A program made the translations under genes and the position numbers. Positions 47,247-55,904 of a stretch of DNA of 64,000 nt are shown here, in pieces. The notes under the pieces were generated by a model. That model saw only the letters and a program-made list of their open reading frames with translations. It was not told the DNA's origin and made no database searches. Source of the stretch: Paucimonas sp. (lineage in GTDB: Bacteria; Pseudomonadota; Gammaproteobacteria; Pseudomonadales; Pseudomonadaceae); NCBI GenBank assembly GCA_031253995.1, contig JAIRVG010000060.1, positions 124,001 through 188,000 of the forward strand, given 5' to 3'. Each line of letters starts with the position of its first letter. Position 1 is the first letter of the stretch.

Positions 47247-50200
47247 TCAAGGCGCGGGCGCCGGTTCCACTTCATTGGTCACCCGCAGCAGCCCCCACAG
47301 TCCCGAGGTATTGCCGTAGGCCGCGTAGTCCCTGAACAGGTAGTCGCCGGGTATCGCGTTGACGCCGCCCGCACTCGGATGCATGAAGCTGAAGTGCGCG
47401 GCCGGCAGCACGCTTTCATGGGCGCCGATGTACATCGACATCGGGTTCAGGCCGAAGCGCACCGAGCCCACGCCAGGCGCCCCCATCGGGTAGCCGCCGG
47501 TGTCGCTTTTCTCCGCCAGGAACGGGTTGGCCGACCAGACATGTCCGTCCAGCTGGAAGGTGGTGCCGCGACTGCCACCGCCAGGCATCAGGATGTGGGT
47601 GCGGAACGGTTGCCCCGGCTTGACGTAGAGCACCGGCGTCTGCGGATCACCACCCACCAGGGCATTGCTGTAGGCCATGTGGGCATTGGGCACGTCGCCA
47701 TAGCCCGCGCCATCGGCATGCCCGAACGGCGCATCCGGGGCCAGGCCGAAGCGATACCACAGCGGCTCGGTGCGGTAGTTGATGGCCATGCCGGAGTTGT
47801 CCTGCGGATCGGTTGGCACCCCTTGCCCTTCGGCCGCGATGCCTTCCACCGGCCGGCCGTTGGCCCAGCGCAGGTTCAGGGCTTTCTGCCAGACCATGGC
47901 GAAGTCGCGGTAGCTGGTCTGCCCCGGTGCCGTGACCGTGGCGTTGACCTTGCGGGTGTCATCGACCCAGGTGGCACCGGCGGGCAGGATGCTCATGGCG
48001 CCCCCCAGGCCTTTCTGCGGCTGCTTGATGACGTCCGCCGGGGTCAGGTTGAGCCCGCCGAACTCCACCGCAGTGGCGTTGATGTTGTCGACGCTGCGAC
48101 CGACCTGGGTCACCGGCTTGCCTTCGCGCTCCAGGTGCCCGGCGTAGAACTGGTAGGTGCGGCTCGGCCAGGCACCGCTGTTGCCCACCCGTGGCGGCAC
48201 GGTCTGCAGGGGGTTGGCGCCGACGTTGACCCCGTCGGACTTGGTGATGTCGTACGCCAGCAACTGCGCATGCAGGCCGACATGGCTGGACGGCCGCATC
48301 AGGTTGTTGCTGAAGGTGGTGGCGCCATCGCTTGCGTAGCGATCACGCTTGACCACGCCTTGCATCACAGCGGTCTGGGTCAGGTCGGGCATGACCATGG
48401 GCAGGCGGTTTTCCAGGGTCACGTTGATGCAGTCGCCGGCGGCGGCGCGCAGCACCAGGGGTTCCACCGGCACGCCAGGTTTCAGCTTGCCGCTGACCGG
48501 GTCGAGGTCGGCCTTGCGCACGTAGAGGATCGCAGTCGGGTCATGCAGTGGCCCGCTTTGCCCGCCAAGGGTCACGGTCACGCCGTCCTCCGGATCGGTC
48601 ACCGTCACCTGCGGGATGCTCACCGGCCGCGAGTTGTACACCAGGGTCCCGCCCGCCGGGTTCAACGGCCCGCCGACATGCTGGCCGAGGCCGGCCGGAT
48701 CGCCGAGGGTCAGCCCCAGGGGATTGGCGAGGATGTCGTTGGCCAGTGCCGCCACCACCTCATAGTTGCGCTGTACCGTTGGCCGGGTACCGATGCCGTT
48801 GGGGTTGGCGCCGATCCGCGGGCAGGTGCCATCGAAGGCCACGGTGTTGCGCATGCCGGCCGGCTTGGGGTTGTTCGGCAAGGCGTACAGGTCGCTGCGT
48901 TGCGCCGTGTAGTTGCGCATGACGCCCCAGATGCCGCTCCAGTAGCCTTCCAGCGAAGCGTCCATCGAGTACAGGTAGTCGCCGGTGGTCGCGGCCGAGC
49001 TGGACAGCATCGAGACAGGCGCAATGAAGCCCATCTGCTCGGAAATCCCGATCATCTGCGAGGCGCGCCAGCCGGAGTTGGAGCTGTTGCCGAAGCCGGA
49101 ACCGCTTTGCAGCCACTTCACACCGTGCAGGGTGACGTTGTGCTCTTCTTCATGGCCGCCGGCGTGCACCCGCAGCCGCACGTTGTCACCGGTGTAGGTG
49201 CGCAGCATGGGCGTGAAGGGGTCACCCGGCTCGGCGCCGCCACGGTTGATATGGGGCGGGAACAGGGTCGTGCCACCGGTGGGACCGACCGCGGAGGTGA
49301 CCTGGTTCGGCGCCAGATTCATCGCCGGTATGGCGCGGTCGGTACGGCTTTGCAAGGCATAGGCGAGGTCGCCGCCGAGGCCGTCCGCCTGCATGCCACG
49401 CTTGCCGTCGGGGCCAACCTTGTTCGGGTCGAACACCCGCAGGGCCAGTGGCTCGTTGCGGTAGTTGATGACGAACATGCCCGGATCATCCACCGAGATG
49501 GCTTGCGGGCAGGGCCGGGTCGGACAACCCGGTACCTCGCCGCCCTGCACTTCGACGATCCCTTCGAGCAGGTTGCTGGCGTTGTTGCGCACCGGCGGGT
49601 TGATGGCGTAGCGGAAGCTGTCGGCTGTCGCCGGGAAGGCTTGCGGGTTGGGCACGCCATTGGGCCCGGCGCCGACATACACGCCAGCCTCGTAGGCGTG
49701 CTGGAAGTCGCTGTATTCGAGGAAGAACTCGCGGAAGCTGTCGTTCTTGCCGTCGCCGTCCAGGTCACCGGTGGACACCACCGCTTGCCAGGAAGTCGGC
49801 CCGCCATCCTGGCGAGCGCCGCTGTACAGGGGCTCGCCGGTTTCGGCGTGGAACCAGGTGGAACCGGCCGGCTCGGCCAGCACGGTGGCGTACAGGCCGA
49901 TCTGCTGGTGGGTCGAAGGGCCGAGGTGGTCGTGGGTGAAGATGGTGCCCAGGCCACGGTCGATGCCCTTGACGTTGACCACCGGGTCGACGAACCAGCG
50001 CTGCATCGCAGTCCGCGCGCCAACCCAGTCGGCACGGCCGAACTGGCCGAAGTACGGGTGGTTGCGGGCTTTCGGACAGGCCGGGGTGTCATCCCGCGGG
50101 TCCGCTTCGGCACATTGGTTGAACACACGAATGGCATGGATGCGCTCTTGCACCGCGCCGGGGGAAAGCACGCCGTCTTCGTAGTTCCAGCCGTTGGCCG

Positions 50201-53063
50201 AGCCGTCGGCGGCGGTCAGGTCCCATTTCGGCAGGTGAATATGCTGGCCGATCACATCGGTGGGCGTGCGCACCTGGTAGTCGTCCATCTCATAGGTGGC
50301 TGGCACCAGGTTGGTCTGCTGGTACTGCACGCAGTCGAAGGTGTTCATGCGCATCACCAGCGGCTCCGGCGGACGCTGCTTGGTGATCACCGGCCAGGCG
50401 TCTTCCCACAGCGCCAGGATGCGCGCCTGCGGGAAGTGGTAGCCAACCTTGTTGTACACCGCGTCGAACTGGATGTTCGCGGCCTTGTACAGGCGCGGAC
50501 GGTCGGCGGTGAAGGTGGACGAGCCGGTGAAGGACAGCCCGTCGAGGCGTTCGCCGCTGTTGAACTCGCCGGTGCCGGCGCTGCTGGTCAGGCGTTTCTG
50601 CCGGTCGTCCATGCAAGGTTCGTAATACGGTGCCCCGGCGACCGGCAAGGCGCCGTTGGTGCGGAAGTTGCGCGCGACGATCTGGTTGCCCGGCAGCAAG
50701 GCGAAGCTCGGGTGTTCCTTTTTCGCGTGGAAGGCCATGGCGGCCTGCTCGACCTCGGTGCCCTCTTCCGGCAGATACAGGGGCTTGGCCCGGGTCACTT
50801 CCTTGGAGAAGTCCAGGGAGGTGGTCACGGTGTGCGCCTCGCCACCGGCGGAGAAACCGTCCAGCGAATGCCGGCCGAGACCGCCGTTCCAGCCGCCGGA
50901 TTGCGCAGGATCAAGGTTGGCCCACAAGGCTTTGCCGCTGGCTTTGAGCGCCTGCGCCGTGGCGGCATCGAGCATGTCCAGCGGTGGCGTTGGCGGGCGT
51001 TGCCCCACCGAACTTTCCATGCCGCCGATCCAGAACGGGTAGCCCGGGTTCTTCAGGCTGCCGTCGGCATTGCGGTTGGCTTCGCTGCGGTCCACCAGGG
51101 CCAGCGAGCCGATCGCCCGGGCAGCGCCGCCGTGGTCGTCATGCTCGTCATCATCATCCTCGTCGTGATCGTCGTCTTCGGCGAACAGGCCTTCGCGCAC
51201 CTTCGGCACCACCGCCACCTTGCCCGGCATCGGCGGCATGGCCTTGCCCGGCAGGGGCACGATGGCGGGTATCGGCGTGCCGGCGATTATCTCGCCGTCG
51301 GGCAAGGCCCGGGCACCGGCTGCCGGCTTGCCGCTGCGCAGGGCGAACGCCTCGCGGTGGTAGCCGTCCTCGCCCTGTTGCGAGACTTCCAGGCGGGTAC
51401 CCTCTTCGAACACGTCGTGCACCCGCCACATGGCCCACATGCCCTGGGCGAAGTGCGGGTAGAAGTGGCAGTGATAGATCGCGTCGCCGGCCACCCGGTT
51501 GCGGTTGCCCGAGCCGCCGTTGGCGATCTCGTAGGTGTAGCCGGCGCCGGGGCCTATGCCCTGGGCATCGACGTAGTCGGAGTTGTCGTCGTTGGGGTTG
51601 AACAGCCACTGGTGACCATGCAGGTGGAAGATGTGCTGTTCATGGCCGTTGTGGGTATTGCGGAACTTGACGAAGTCGCCGATGTAGCTGTGGTTGACGT
51701 TGGACGGCTCCGACGGATACAGCGCCATGCTCGCCTTGACGCCGATCTGGTCGGCACGCGGGACTTCGCCGGGACGGATGTTTTCCAGCCCGGCGTTGGC
51801 CGGAACGTCCACCAGCATGGCCACATCGCCCACGGTGTGGGAACTGAGGAAGAACTCTTCGTAGGCGCACGACAGGCAGTCATGCATCGGCCCCACGCCC
51901 AGGCGGTTGGCGATCACTTCGGCGCCCATGCCGCCCGAGCCGTAGTTGATCATGAACGAGTCGCGGGTCGGCTCCAGCACATGGCCCATCACCGGGTCCG
52001 CCCAGTAGCCGGGGAACGCCTGGGTGGCGGCGGTTTCATCCTGGAACTGCGAGGCGAAGTCGCGGAACGGTTCGAGCCGGTTGGGCAACGCCGGGTTGCG
52101 CTTGCCGTAGGCCTCCAGCGGATAGGTCGAGGCAGGGAAGCTACCGTCGGCGTTGCTGCCCATCACGATCGCATCGCTTTCGCTGGAAATGATCTCGTTG
52201 CCGTCGACCATGTTGATGATCGGCGTGCCGGCCTTGCCCTCGCCTATCCACGGCTGGCGCTGCGGGTAGCGGGCCTGGTAGTCGATGATCGGCTGGCCAG
52301 ACGGCGTGCGCCCGCTGGAGGCCAGGCGCATTTCTTCCTCGGTCACGGTATTGCGGTAGCTGCGCCCGCCCTTGGGCATCACCACCACGGTGGCAAACAG
52401 GCCGTTGGCGACGTTGCCGGCATCGCCTTCACCGCCGAAGGTCGCGCCGCGGCTGCTGGCAGCGAAGGCCCCCTCGCGCTCGGCGTACAGCGTGTAGCTG
52501 CGGCTGGCGCCAGGGGCGACCAGCGTGTTGGCATTGCGCCCGGTGAAACTGGCGATGTCGTCGATGCTGTTGACGGCTTGCAGGCCGTTGACCTGGAAGC
52601 CGACGTGGCGGTCGGTCACCTGCTCATCGACCTTGAAGTCCTCGTCGTCGCCAAAGCCCTCTTCTTCCTCGCCATCGTCGTCATGCCCGTGGCTACCGGG
52701 GTTGGCCTGGTACGCCAGCAGGTTCTGCAGGTTGATGGTCAGGCAGTCGCCGGCGGCAACCCGCAGCACCAGGGGCCGCGGACGCTTGTCAGGACGCAGC
52801 GACACCTTGCCCGGCACCGCCGCGCCGCCCTGGTTCAACGGGCGGTCATGTTCATCCACCACATCGCGGCGCAGGGCGAAGAGCATGCCATTGGCGTTCT
52901 GCGCGCCGAGGCGGTTGAACATCAGCGGCTGGTCCAGCGCCACGACGTTGGCCACCAGGTTGCGTTCGCAGCGCGCGGCGGCCTGCGCCGCCTCCGCGCC
53001 GAACAGGGGGGCGATCAGGAACATCAGGGGGAACAACCGATGAGCGTGGGGAATGCCGGTCAT
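47247..53063 (-). CDS. mnxG: MnxG, giant multicopper Mn(II) oxidase
   Basis: A 1,938-residue exported oxidase with a signal peptide (FPLMFLIAPLFGAEAAQAA). Copper motifs include HIFHLHGHQW (477-486) and YHCHFYPHFAQGMW (530-543); further cupredoxin domains with HEEEHNVTLHG and THDHLGPSTHQQ follow in the C-terminal two thirds. Two acidic, His-containing stretches (123-148 and 628-644) are unusual. MnxG of P. putida GB-1, of like size, oxidises Mn(II) to Mn(IV) oxide and is secreted to the outer surface (established). The ATG at 53063 was chosen over a GTG two codons upstream. It heads a six-gene operon. Confidence 0.9.
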   Translation of the reverse strand: MTGIPHAHRLFPLMFLIAPLFGAEAAQAAARCERNLVANVVALDQPLMFNRLGAQNANGMLFALRRDVVDEHDRPLNQGGAAVPGKVSLRPDKRPRPLVLRVAAGDCLTINLQNLLAYQANPGSHGHDDDGEEEEGFGDDEDFKVDEQVTDRHVGFQVNGLQAVNSIDDIASFTGRNANTLVAPGASRSYTLYAEREGAFAASSRGATFGGEGDAGNVANGLFATVVVMPKGGRSYRNTVTEEEMRLASSGRTPSGQPIIDYQARYPQRQPWIGEGKAGTPIINMVDGNEIISSESDAIVMGSNADGSFPASTYPLEAYGKRNPALPNRLEPFRDFASQFQDETAATQAFPGYWADPVMGHVLEPTRDSFMINYGSGGMGAEVIANRLGVGPMHDCLSCAYEEFFLSSHTVGDVAMLVDVPANAGLENIRPGEVPRADQIGVKASMALYPSEPSNVNHSYIGDFVKFRNTHNGHEQHIFHLHGHQWLFNPNDDNSDYVDAQGIGPGAGYTYEIANGGSGNRNRVAGDAIYHCHFYPHFAQGMWAMWRVHDVFEEGTRLEVSQQGEDGYHREAFALRSGKPAAGARALPDGEIIAGTPIPAIVPLPGKAMPPMPGKVAVVPKVREGLFAEDDDHDEDDDDEHDDHGGAARAIGSLALVDRSEANRNADGSLKNPGYPFWIGGMESSVGQRPPTPPLDMLDAATAQALKASGKALWANLDPAQSGGWNGGLGRHSLDGFSAGGEAHTVTTSLDFSKEVTRAKPLYLPEEGTEVEQAAMAFHAKKEHPSFALLPGNQIVARNFRTNGALPVAGAPYYEPCMDDRQKRLTSSAGTGEFNSGERLDGLSFTGSSTFTADRPRLYKAANIQFDAVYNKVGYHFPQARILALWEDAWPVITKQRPPEPLVMRMNTFDCVQYQQTNLVPATYEMDDYQVRTPTDVIGQHIHLPKWDLTAADGSANGWNYEDGVLSPGAVQERIHAIRVFNQCAEADPRDDTPACPKARNHPYFGQFGRADWVGARTAMQRWFVDPVVNVKGIDRGLGTIFTHDHLGPSTHQQIGLYATVLAEPAGSTWFHAETGEPLYSGARQDGGPTSWQAVVSTGDLDGDGKNDSFREFFLEYSDFQHAYEAGVYVGAGPNGVPNPQAFPATADSFRYAINPPVRNNASNLLEGIVEVQGGEVPGCPTRPCPQAISVDDPGMFVINYRNEPLALRVFDPNKVGPDGKRGMQADGLGGDLAYALQSRTDRAIPAMNLAPNQVTSAVGPTGGTTLFPPHINRGGAEPGDPFTPMLRTYTGDNVRLRVHAGGHEEEHNVTLHGVKWLQSGSGFGNSSNSGWRASQMIGISEQMGFIAPVSMLSSSAATTGDYLYSMDASLEGYWSGIWGVMRNYTAQRSDLYALPNNPKPAGMRNTVAFDGTCPRIGANPNGIGTRPTVQRNYEVVAALANDILANPLGLTLGDPAGLGQHVGGPLNPAGGTLVYNSRPVSIPQVTVTDPEDGVTVTLGGQSGPLHDPTAILYVRKADLDPVSGKLKPGVPVEPLVLRAAAGDCINVTLENRLPMVMPDLTQTAVMQGVVKRDRYASDGATTFSNNLMRPSSHVGLHAQLLAYDITKSDGVNVGANPLQTVPPRVGNSGAWPSRTYQFYAGHLEREGKPVTQVGRSVDNINATAVEFGGLNLTPADVIKQPQKGLGGAMSILPAGATWVDDTRKVNATVTAPGQTSYRDFAMVWQKALNLRWANGRPVEGIAAEGQGVPTDPQDNSGMAINYRTEPLWYRFGLAPDAPFGHADGAGYGDVPNAHMAYSNALVGGDPQTPVLYVKPGQPFRTHILMPGGGSRGTTFQLDGHVWSANPFLAEKSDTGGYPMGAPGVGSVRFGLNPMSMYIGAHESVLPAAHFSFMHPSAGGVNAIPGDYLFRDYAAYGNTSGLWGLLRVTNEVEPAPAP

Positions 53064-53121
53064 GATCACGGGCCTCGCTGCTGGAGCTCATGGGGGAATG
53101 AATTCGTGCTGAAGTCAGTCG

Positions 53122-53137
53122 AGCAATCTGTGTGCCA
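53122..53137 (-). promoter_or_regulatory. Sigma-54 promoter of the mnxG operon
   Basis: Minus-strand TGGCACACAGATTGCT is close to the perfect consensus, with exact spacing. Predicted transcript start is about 50 bp before the mnxG ATG. Confidence 0.87.
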
Positions 53138-53186
53138 TTAAAAATTTCGTTTGGTTTCAGCTGCTTGCGTCTTGTTCTGAAAAAAC

Positions 53187-53260
53187 TGGGGGAGATTCCC
53201 CACCCGTTTCCCCAGTTTGCCCAGGTGCTGCGAGGTACCGGTCTTTCCCCACTATCGGGG
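53187..53260. promoter_or_regulatory. MnxR-site candidates upstream of mnxG
   Basis: TGGGGGAGATTCCCCA (53187-53202) and CCCCACTATCGGGG (53247-53260), with TTTCCCCAG between them (53207-53215), lie 50-125 bp upstream of the mnxG sigma-54 promoter. Confidence 0.68.
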
Positions 53261-53268
53261 CAAGCCCC

Positions 53269-53883
53269 TCACAACGGCGCATCCACCGCCAGCCCCTGCA
53301 AGCGCCGGTACTGGCGCAGCACACTGGGCACATAGCGCTGGGTCTCGGCGAACGGCGGCACCACCCGGCCACGGCTGAGCACGGCCTGGGGCCCGGCGTT
53401 GTAGGCCGCCACGGCGAGGGTGATGTCGTCACCGAACAAGGTCATCAGGCGCTTCAGGTAGCGCGCGCCGCCGTGGACATTGGCCTGGGGGTCGTAGACG
53501 TTGACCACGCCCATTTCCCGCGCGGTGTCGGGCATCAGTTGCATCAGCCCGCCAGCGCCCTTTGCCGAAGTGGCGCTGGCGTTGTAGTTCGATTCCTGCC
53601 GGATCACCGCGTGCAGCAAGGCTTCCGGCAAGTGGTTGGCCTCGGCCGCCGCGCGCACCAGCTCGGCGTAGGGCTGGCCGGCGATCATCTGCGGCTGTGC
53701 CGCGCCGGGTATGGCCTGCGCCACCCCGGCTTCGCGGATCACCCGCTCGTAGTGACGCCCCGGACGGTGGACGTTGGACAGGACATAGCCGCCCTTGGCA
53801 TCCACGGAAATGAACACATCGGCGTGAGCGACGCCGCTCAGGAGCAACCCGCCGAACAGTGCGACAGCCAGTCTTGGATTCAT
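53269..53883 (-). CDS. Lytic transglycosylase (SLT family)
   Basis: A 204-residue exported muramidase-type enzyme with signal peptide (LAVALFGGLLLSGVAHA). The catalytic Glu lies in AVIRQESNYNASATSAKGAGGLMQLMPDTA near residue 100, and AAYNAGPQAV near 165 completes the SLT fold. Such small enzymes open the peptidoglycan for secretion systems or fibres. It lies between mnxG and xcmT1, so a role in Xcm or Csm assembly is likely. Start at 53883 follows GGAGGTGAAG. Confidence 0.88.
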   Translation of the reverse strand: MNPRLAVALFGGLLLSGVAHADVFISVDAKGGYVLSNVHRPGRHYERVIREAGVAQAIPGAAQPQMIAGQPYAELVRAAAEANHLPEALLHAVIRQESNYNASATSAKGAGGLMQLMPDTAREMGVVNVYDPQANVHGGARYLKRLMTLFGDDITLAVAAYNAGPQAVLSRGRVVPPFAETQRYVPSVLRQYRRLQGLAVDAPL

Positions 53884-53912
53884 CTTCACCTCCCCCGACC
53901 GTCCCCGGAAAT

Positions 53913-53928
53913 TGGGGCTGATGCCCCA
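53913..53928. promoter_or_regulatory. MnxR-site candidate upstream of xcmT1
   Basis: TGGGGCTGATGCCCCA differs from the site at 25268 by one base. It lies about 90-105 bp upstream of the plus-strand sigma-54 promoter at 54018 and could act on the divergent transglycosylase gene too. Confidence 0.68.
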
Positions 53929-53952
53929 CTGGCCGATCGTCTTCCAGGCCCG

Positions 53953-53968
53953 AGCAAGCACCATGCCG
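53953..53968 (-). promoter_or_regulatory. Possible sigma-54 promoter of the lytic transglycosylase gene
   Basis: Minus-strand CGGCATGGTGCTTGCT has GG and GC 12 bp apart and a good -12 element. The nearest palindrome (53913) would be downstream of this start, so the call is tentative. Confidence 0.5.
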
Positions 53969-54017
53969 TGCCGCGCAAGCCACGATTCACGGGGGCTGTC
54001 GGCTACCGCCGGGCGCT

Positions 54018-54033
54018 GAGCACGGTGCTTGCA
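54018..54033 (+). promoter_or_regulatory. Sigma-54 promoter of xcmT1-xcmS
   Basis: GAGCACGGTGCTTGCA has a perfect -12 element and CACG after the -24 position, but AG in place of the invariant GG. Predicted transcript start is about 33 bp before the xcmT1 ATG. Confidence 0.55.
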
Positions 54034-54076
54034 TAAGCCCCATGGGCGGCGTCGCCATCGACTGCGAGAGGTCATC

Positions 54077-54511
54077 ATGAATCGGCATCCCTGTTCTGCC
54101 CCGCGTGTCCAGCGCGGGTTCACGCTCCTTGAACTGCTGGTGGTGCTGGTGGTGCTCGGGCTGCTGGCCGGCCTGGTGGCGCCGAAGTACTTCGCCCAGC
54201 TGGGCCGCTCCGAAGCGAAGGTGGCCAAGGCGCAGATCGAGGGCCTGGCCAAGGCCCTGGATCTGTACCGCCTGGAGGTCGGCCACTATCCCTCCACCGA
54301 ACAAGGCCTGCAGGCGCTGGTGACGGCGCCCGGCGACGAAAGCCGCTGGACCGGCCCTTACCTGCAGAAACAGCTGCCCCAGGACCCTTGGGGCCGCAAC
54401 TACCTCTACCGCCAGCCCGGCGAGCATGGCGAGTACGACCTGATGTCCATGGGCAAGGACGGTCAACCAGGCGGCGACGGCGAAAACGCCGAAGTCACCA
54501 GTTGGCAATGA
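54077..54511 (+). CDS. xcmT1: XcmT1, major pseudopilin (GspG/XcpT homologue)
   Basis: A 144-residue pseudopilin: leader ending QRG, mature start FTLLELLVVLVVLGLLAGLVAPKYF with +5 Glu, and GspG-type domain (GHYPSTEQGLQALV, GPYLQKQLPQDPWGRNYLYRQPGEHGEYDLMSMG). In P. putida GB-1, xcmT1 forms a two-gene operon with xcmS and is needed for transport of the Mn-oxidising factor (established); the same pair is found here. A longer start lacks a leader fit. Confidence 0.88.
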   Translation: MNRHPCSAPRVQRGFTLLELLVVLVVLGLLAGLVAPKYFAQLGRSEAKVAKAQIEGLAKALDLYRLEVGHYPSTEQGLQALVTAPGDESRWTGPYLQKQLPQDPWGRNYLYRQPGEHGEYDLMSMGKDGQPGGDGENAEVTSWQ

Positions 54512-54525
54512 CGGAGGGCAGCACC

Positions 54526-55713
54526 ATGCGTTTCCAGCTCAAGGCAGTCGGCAAGTCCGGCGTGGTGTCGATGACCGTCGAGGCCCAGGGTGATGGCGAG
54601 GCCCGGCGCATGGTCGAAGACCAGGGCCTGCGGGTGCTCAGCCTGCGAGCCGAACGACACTGGCGCATGTTGCGCCTGCGTGCGCGGGAAACCTTCGACC
54701 TGGTGCTGTTCAGCCAGGAACTGACCACCTTGCTCAACGCCGGCCTGCCGTTGATCGACGCGCTGGAAAGCCTTGCGGAAAAAGAACAGGCGCCCCAGGC
54801 GCGCAAGACACTGGATGAGCTGGTACGCCTGCTGTACGAAGGCAAATCCTTCTCCCAGGCCCTGGCCCAGCTGACGGCGGTGTTTCCGCCGCTCTACGTC
54901 GCCCTGGTGCAGTCCAGCGAAAAGACCGGTGCGGTCGGCGATGCGCTAAGCCGCTATGTCAGCTACCGGCAGCGCATGGACGAGGTACGCCAGCGCATCG
55001 TCAGTGCCTCGATCTACCCCGCGCTCCTGCTGATCGTCGGCAGTGGCGTGGTGCTGTTCCTGATGGGCTACGTGGTGCCGCGCTTCAGCCTGGTGTTCGA
55101 AGGGCTGGGCAACGAGCTGCCCTGGCTGTCGCGGATGCTGATGAACGGCGGGATGTTCCTGCATGCGCACCAGGGCGAACTGTTCGGGCTGGCCTTGGCG
55201 AGCCTGCTCGGCCTGGCCCTGCTGGTGCGCCGCCCGGGGTTTCGCCAGGGGCTCGAACGCTTGCTGGAACGCCTGCCGGCGGTCCATCGGCGCCTGGTCA
55301 TGTACGAACTGGCGCGTTTCTATCGTTCCCTGGGCATCCTCCTGCAAGGCGGGATTCCCCTGGTCACCGCCATGGGCATGGTCCGCGGCCTGCTCGGCGC
55401 CGCCTCCCGCCCGCGCCTGGACCAGGCCTGCGAGCGGGTACGCGAGGGACAGTCGCTTTCGGCTGCGCTGGAAAGCAATCGCCTGGTGACCCCGGTATCC
55501 CTGCGCCTGCTGCGGGCGGGAGAACAGTCGGGCAACCTCGGGAGGATGATGGAGCGCAGCGCAGACTTCTACGACGAAGACATCAGCCGCTGGGTCGAAT
55601 GGTTCGTGCGCCTGTTCGAACCGCTGCTCATGACCTTCATCGGACTGTTGATCGGGGTGATCGTGATCCTGATGTACATCCCGATCTTCGAACTGGCGTC
55701 GAGCATCCATTGA
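54526..55713 (+). CDS. xcmS: XcmS, type II secretion inner-membrane protein (GspF/XcpS homologue)
   Basis: A 395-residue polytopic protein with two GspF domains (FDLVLFSQELTTLLNAGLPLIDALESL near 65 and YELARFYRSLGILLQGGIPLVTAMGMV near 260) and three membrane segments, the last at VEWFVRLFEPLLMTFIGLLIGVIVILMYIPIF. It forms the platform on which the ATPase drives the pseudopilus. The ATG at 54526 follows GGAGGG; an ATGA overlap start at 54508 is also possible. It is the only GspF in the window, so it must serve the xcm operon genes 13 kb away. Confidence 0.9.
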   Translation: MRFQLKAVGKSGVVSMTVEAQGDGEARRMVEDQGLRVLSLRAERHWRMLRLRARETFDLVLFSQELTTLLNAGLPLIDALESLAEKEQAPQARKTLDELVRLLYEGKSFSQALAQLTAVFPPLYVALVQSSEKTGAVGDALSRYVSYRQRMDEVRQRIVSASIYPALLLIVGSGVVLFLMGYVVPRFSLVFEGLGNELPWLSRMLMNGGMFLHAHQGELFGLALASLLGLALLVRRPGFRQGLERLLERLPAVHRRLVMYELARFYRSLGILLQGGIPLVTAMGMVRGLLGAASRPRLDQACERVREGQSLSAALESNRLVTPVSLRLLRAGEQSGNLGRMMERSADFYDEDISRWVEWFVRLFEPLLMTFIGLLIGVIVILMYIPIFELASSIH

Positions 55714-55785
55714 GCACGCTGGAAAAATCCCTGTCCCGACCTTGCAAAAGCCCTGCGAGCGGCTAAGTTTTGTGAGTGACCTGAT

Positions 55786-55822
55786 GAGGTGCCATCAAAA
55801 CACTATCACTCAAAAGCACCTC
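55786..55822. promoter_or_regulatory. Inverted repeats in the gap before the EBO operon
   Basis: Arms GAGGTGC (55786-55792) and GCACCTC (55816-55822) are nested with a second near-palindrome (TTTTGTGAGTGA and TCACTCAAAA). The 191-bp gap 55714-55904 is AT-richer than its surroundings. The structure may be an operator for the EBO promoter or a terminator for xcmS; there is no T-run. Confidence 0.4.
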
Positions 55823-55904
55823 GCCCCCCTCAAAAGAACAACATTAATCAGTCTGTAAAAACTGAAACGGATATTCAGTCCAAAAATATCAAGAGGGATG
55901 CTTG

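Noticed and set aside
47199..53141. An open plus-strand frame of about 1,980 codons opposite mnxG
   Set aside because: It is antisense to a strongly supported oxidase with signal peptide and copper motifs. Its translation is low-complexity (Val, Gly, His, Arg) and is explained by the high-GC codon pattern of the real gene.
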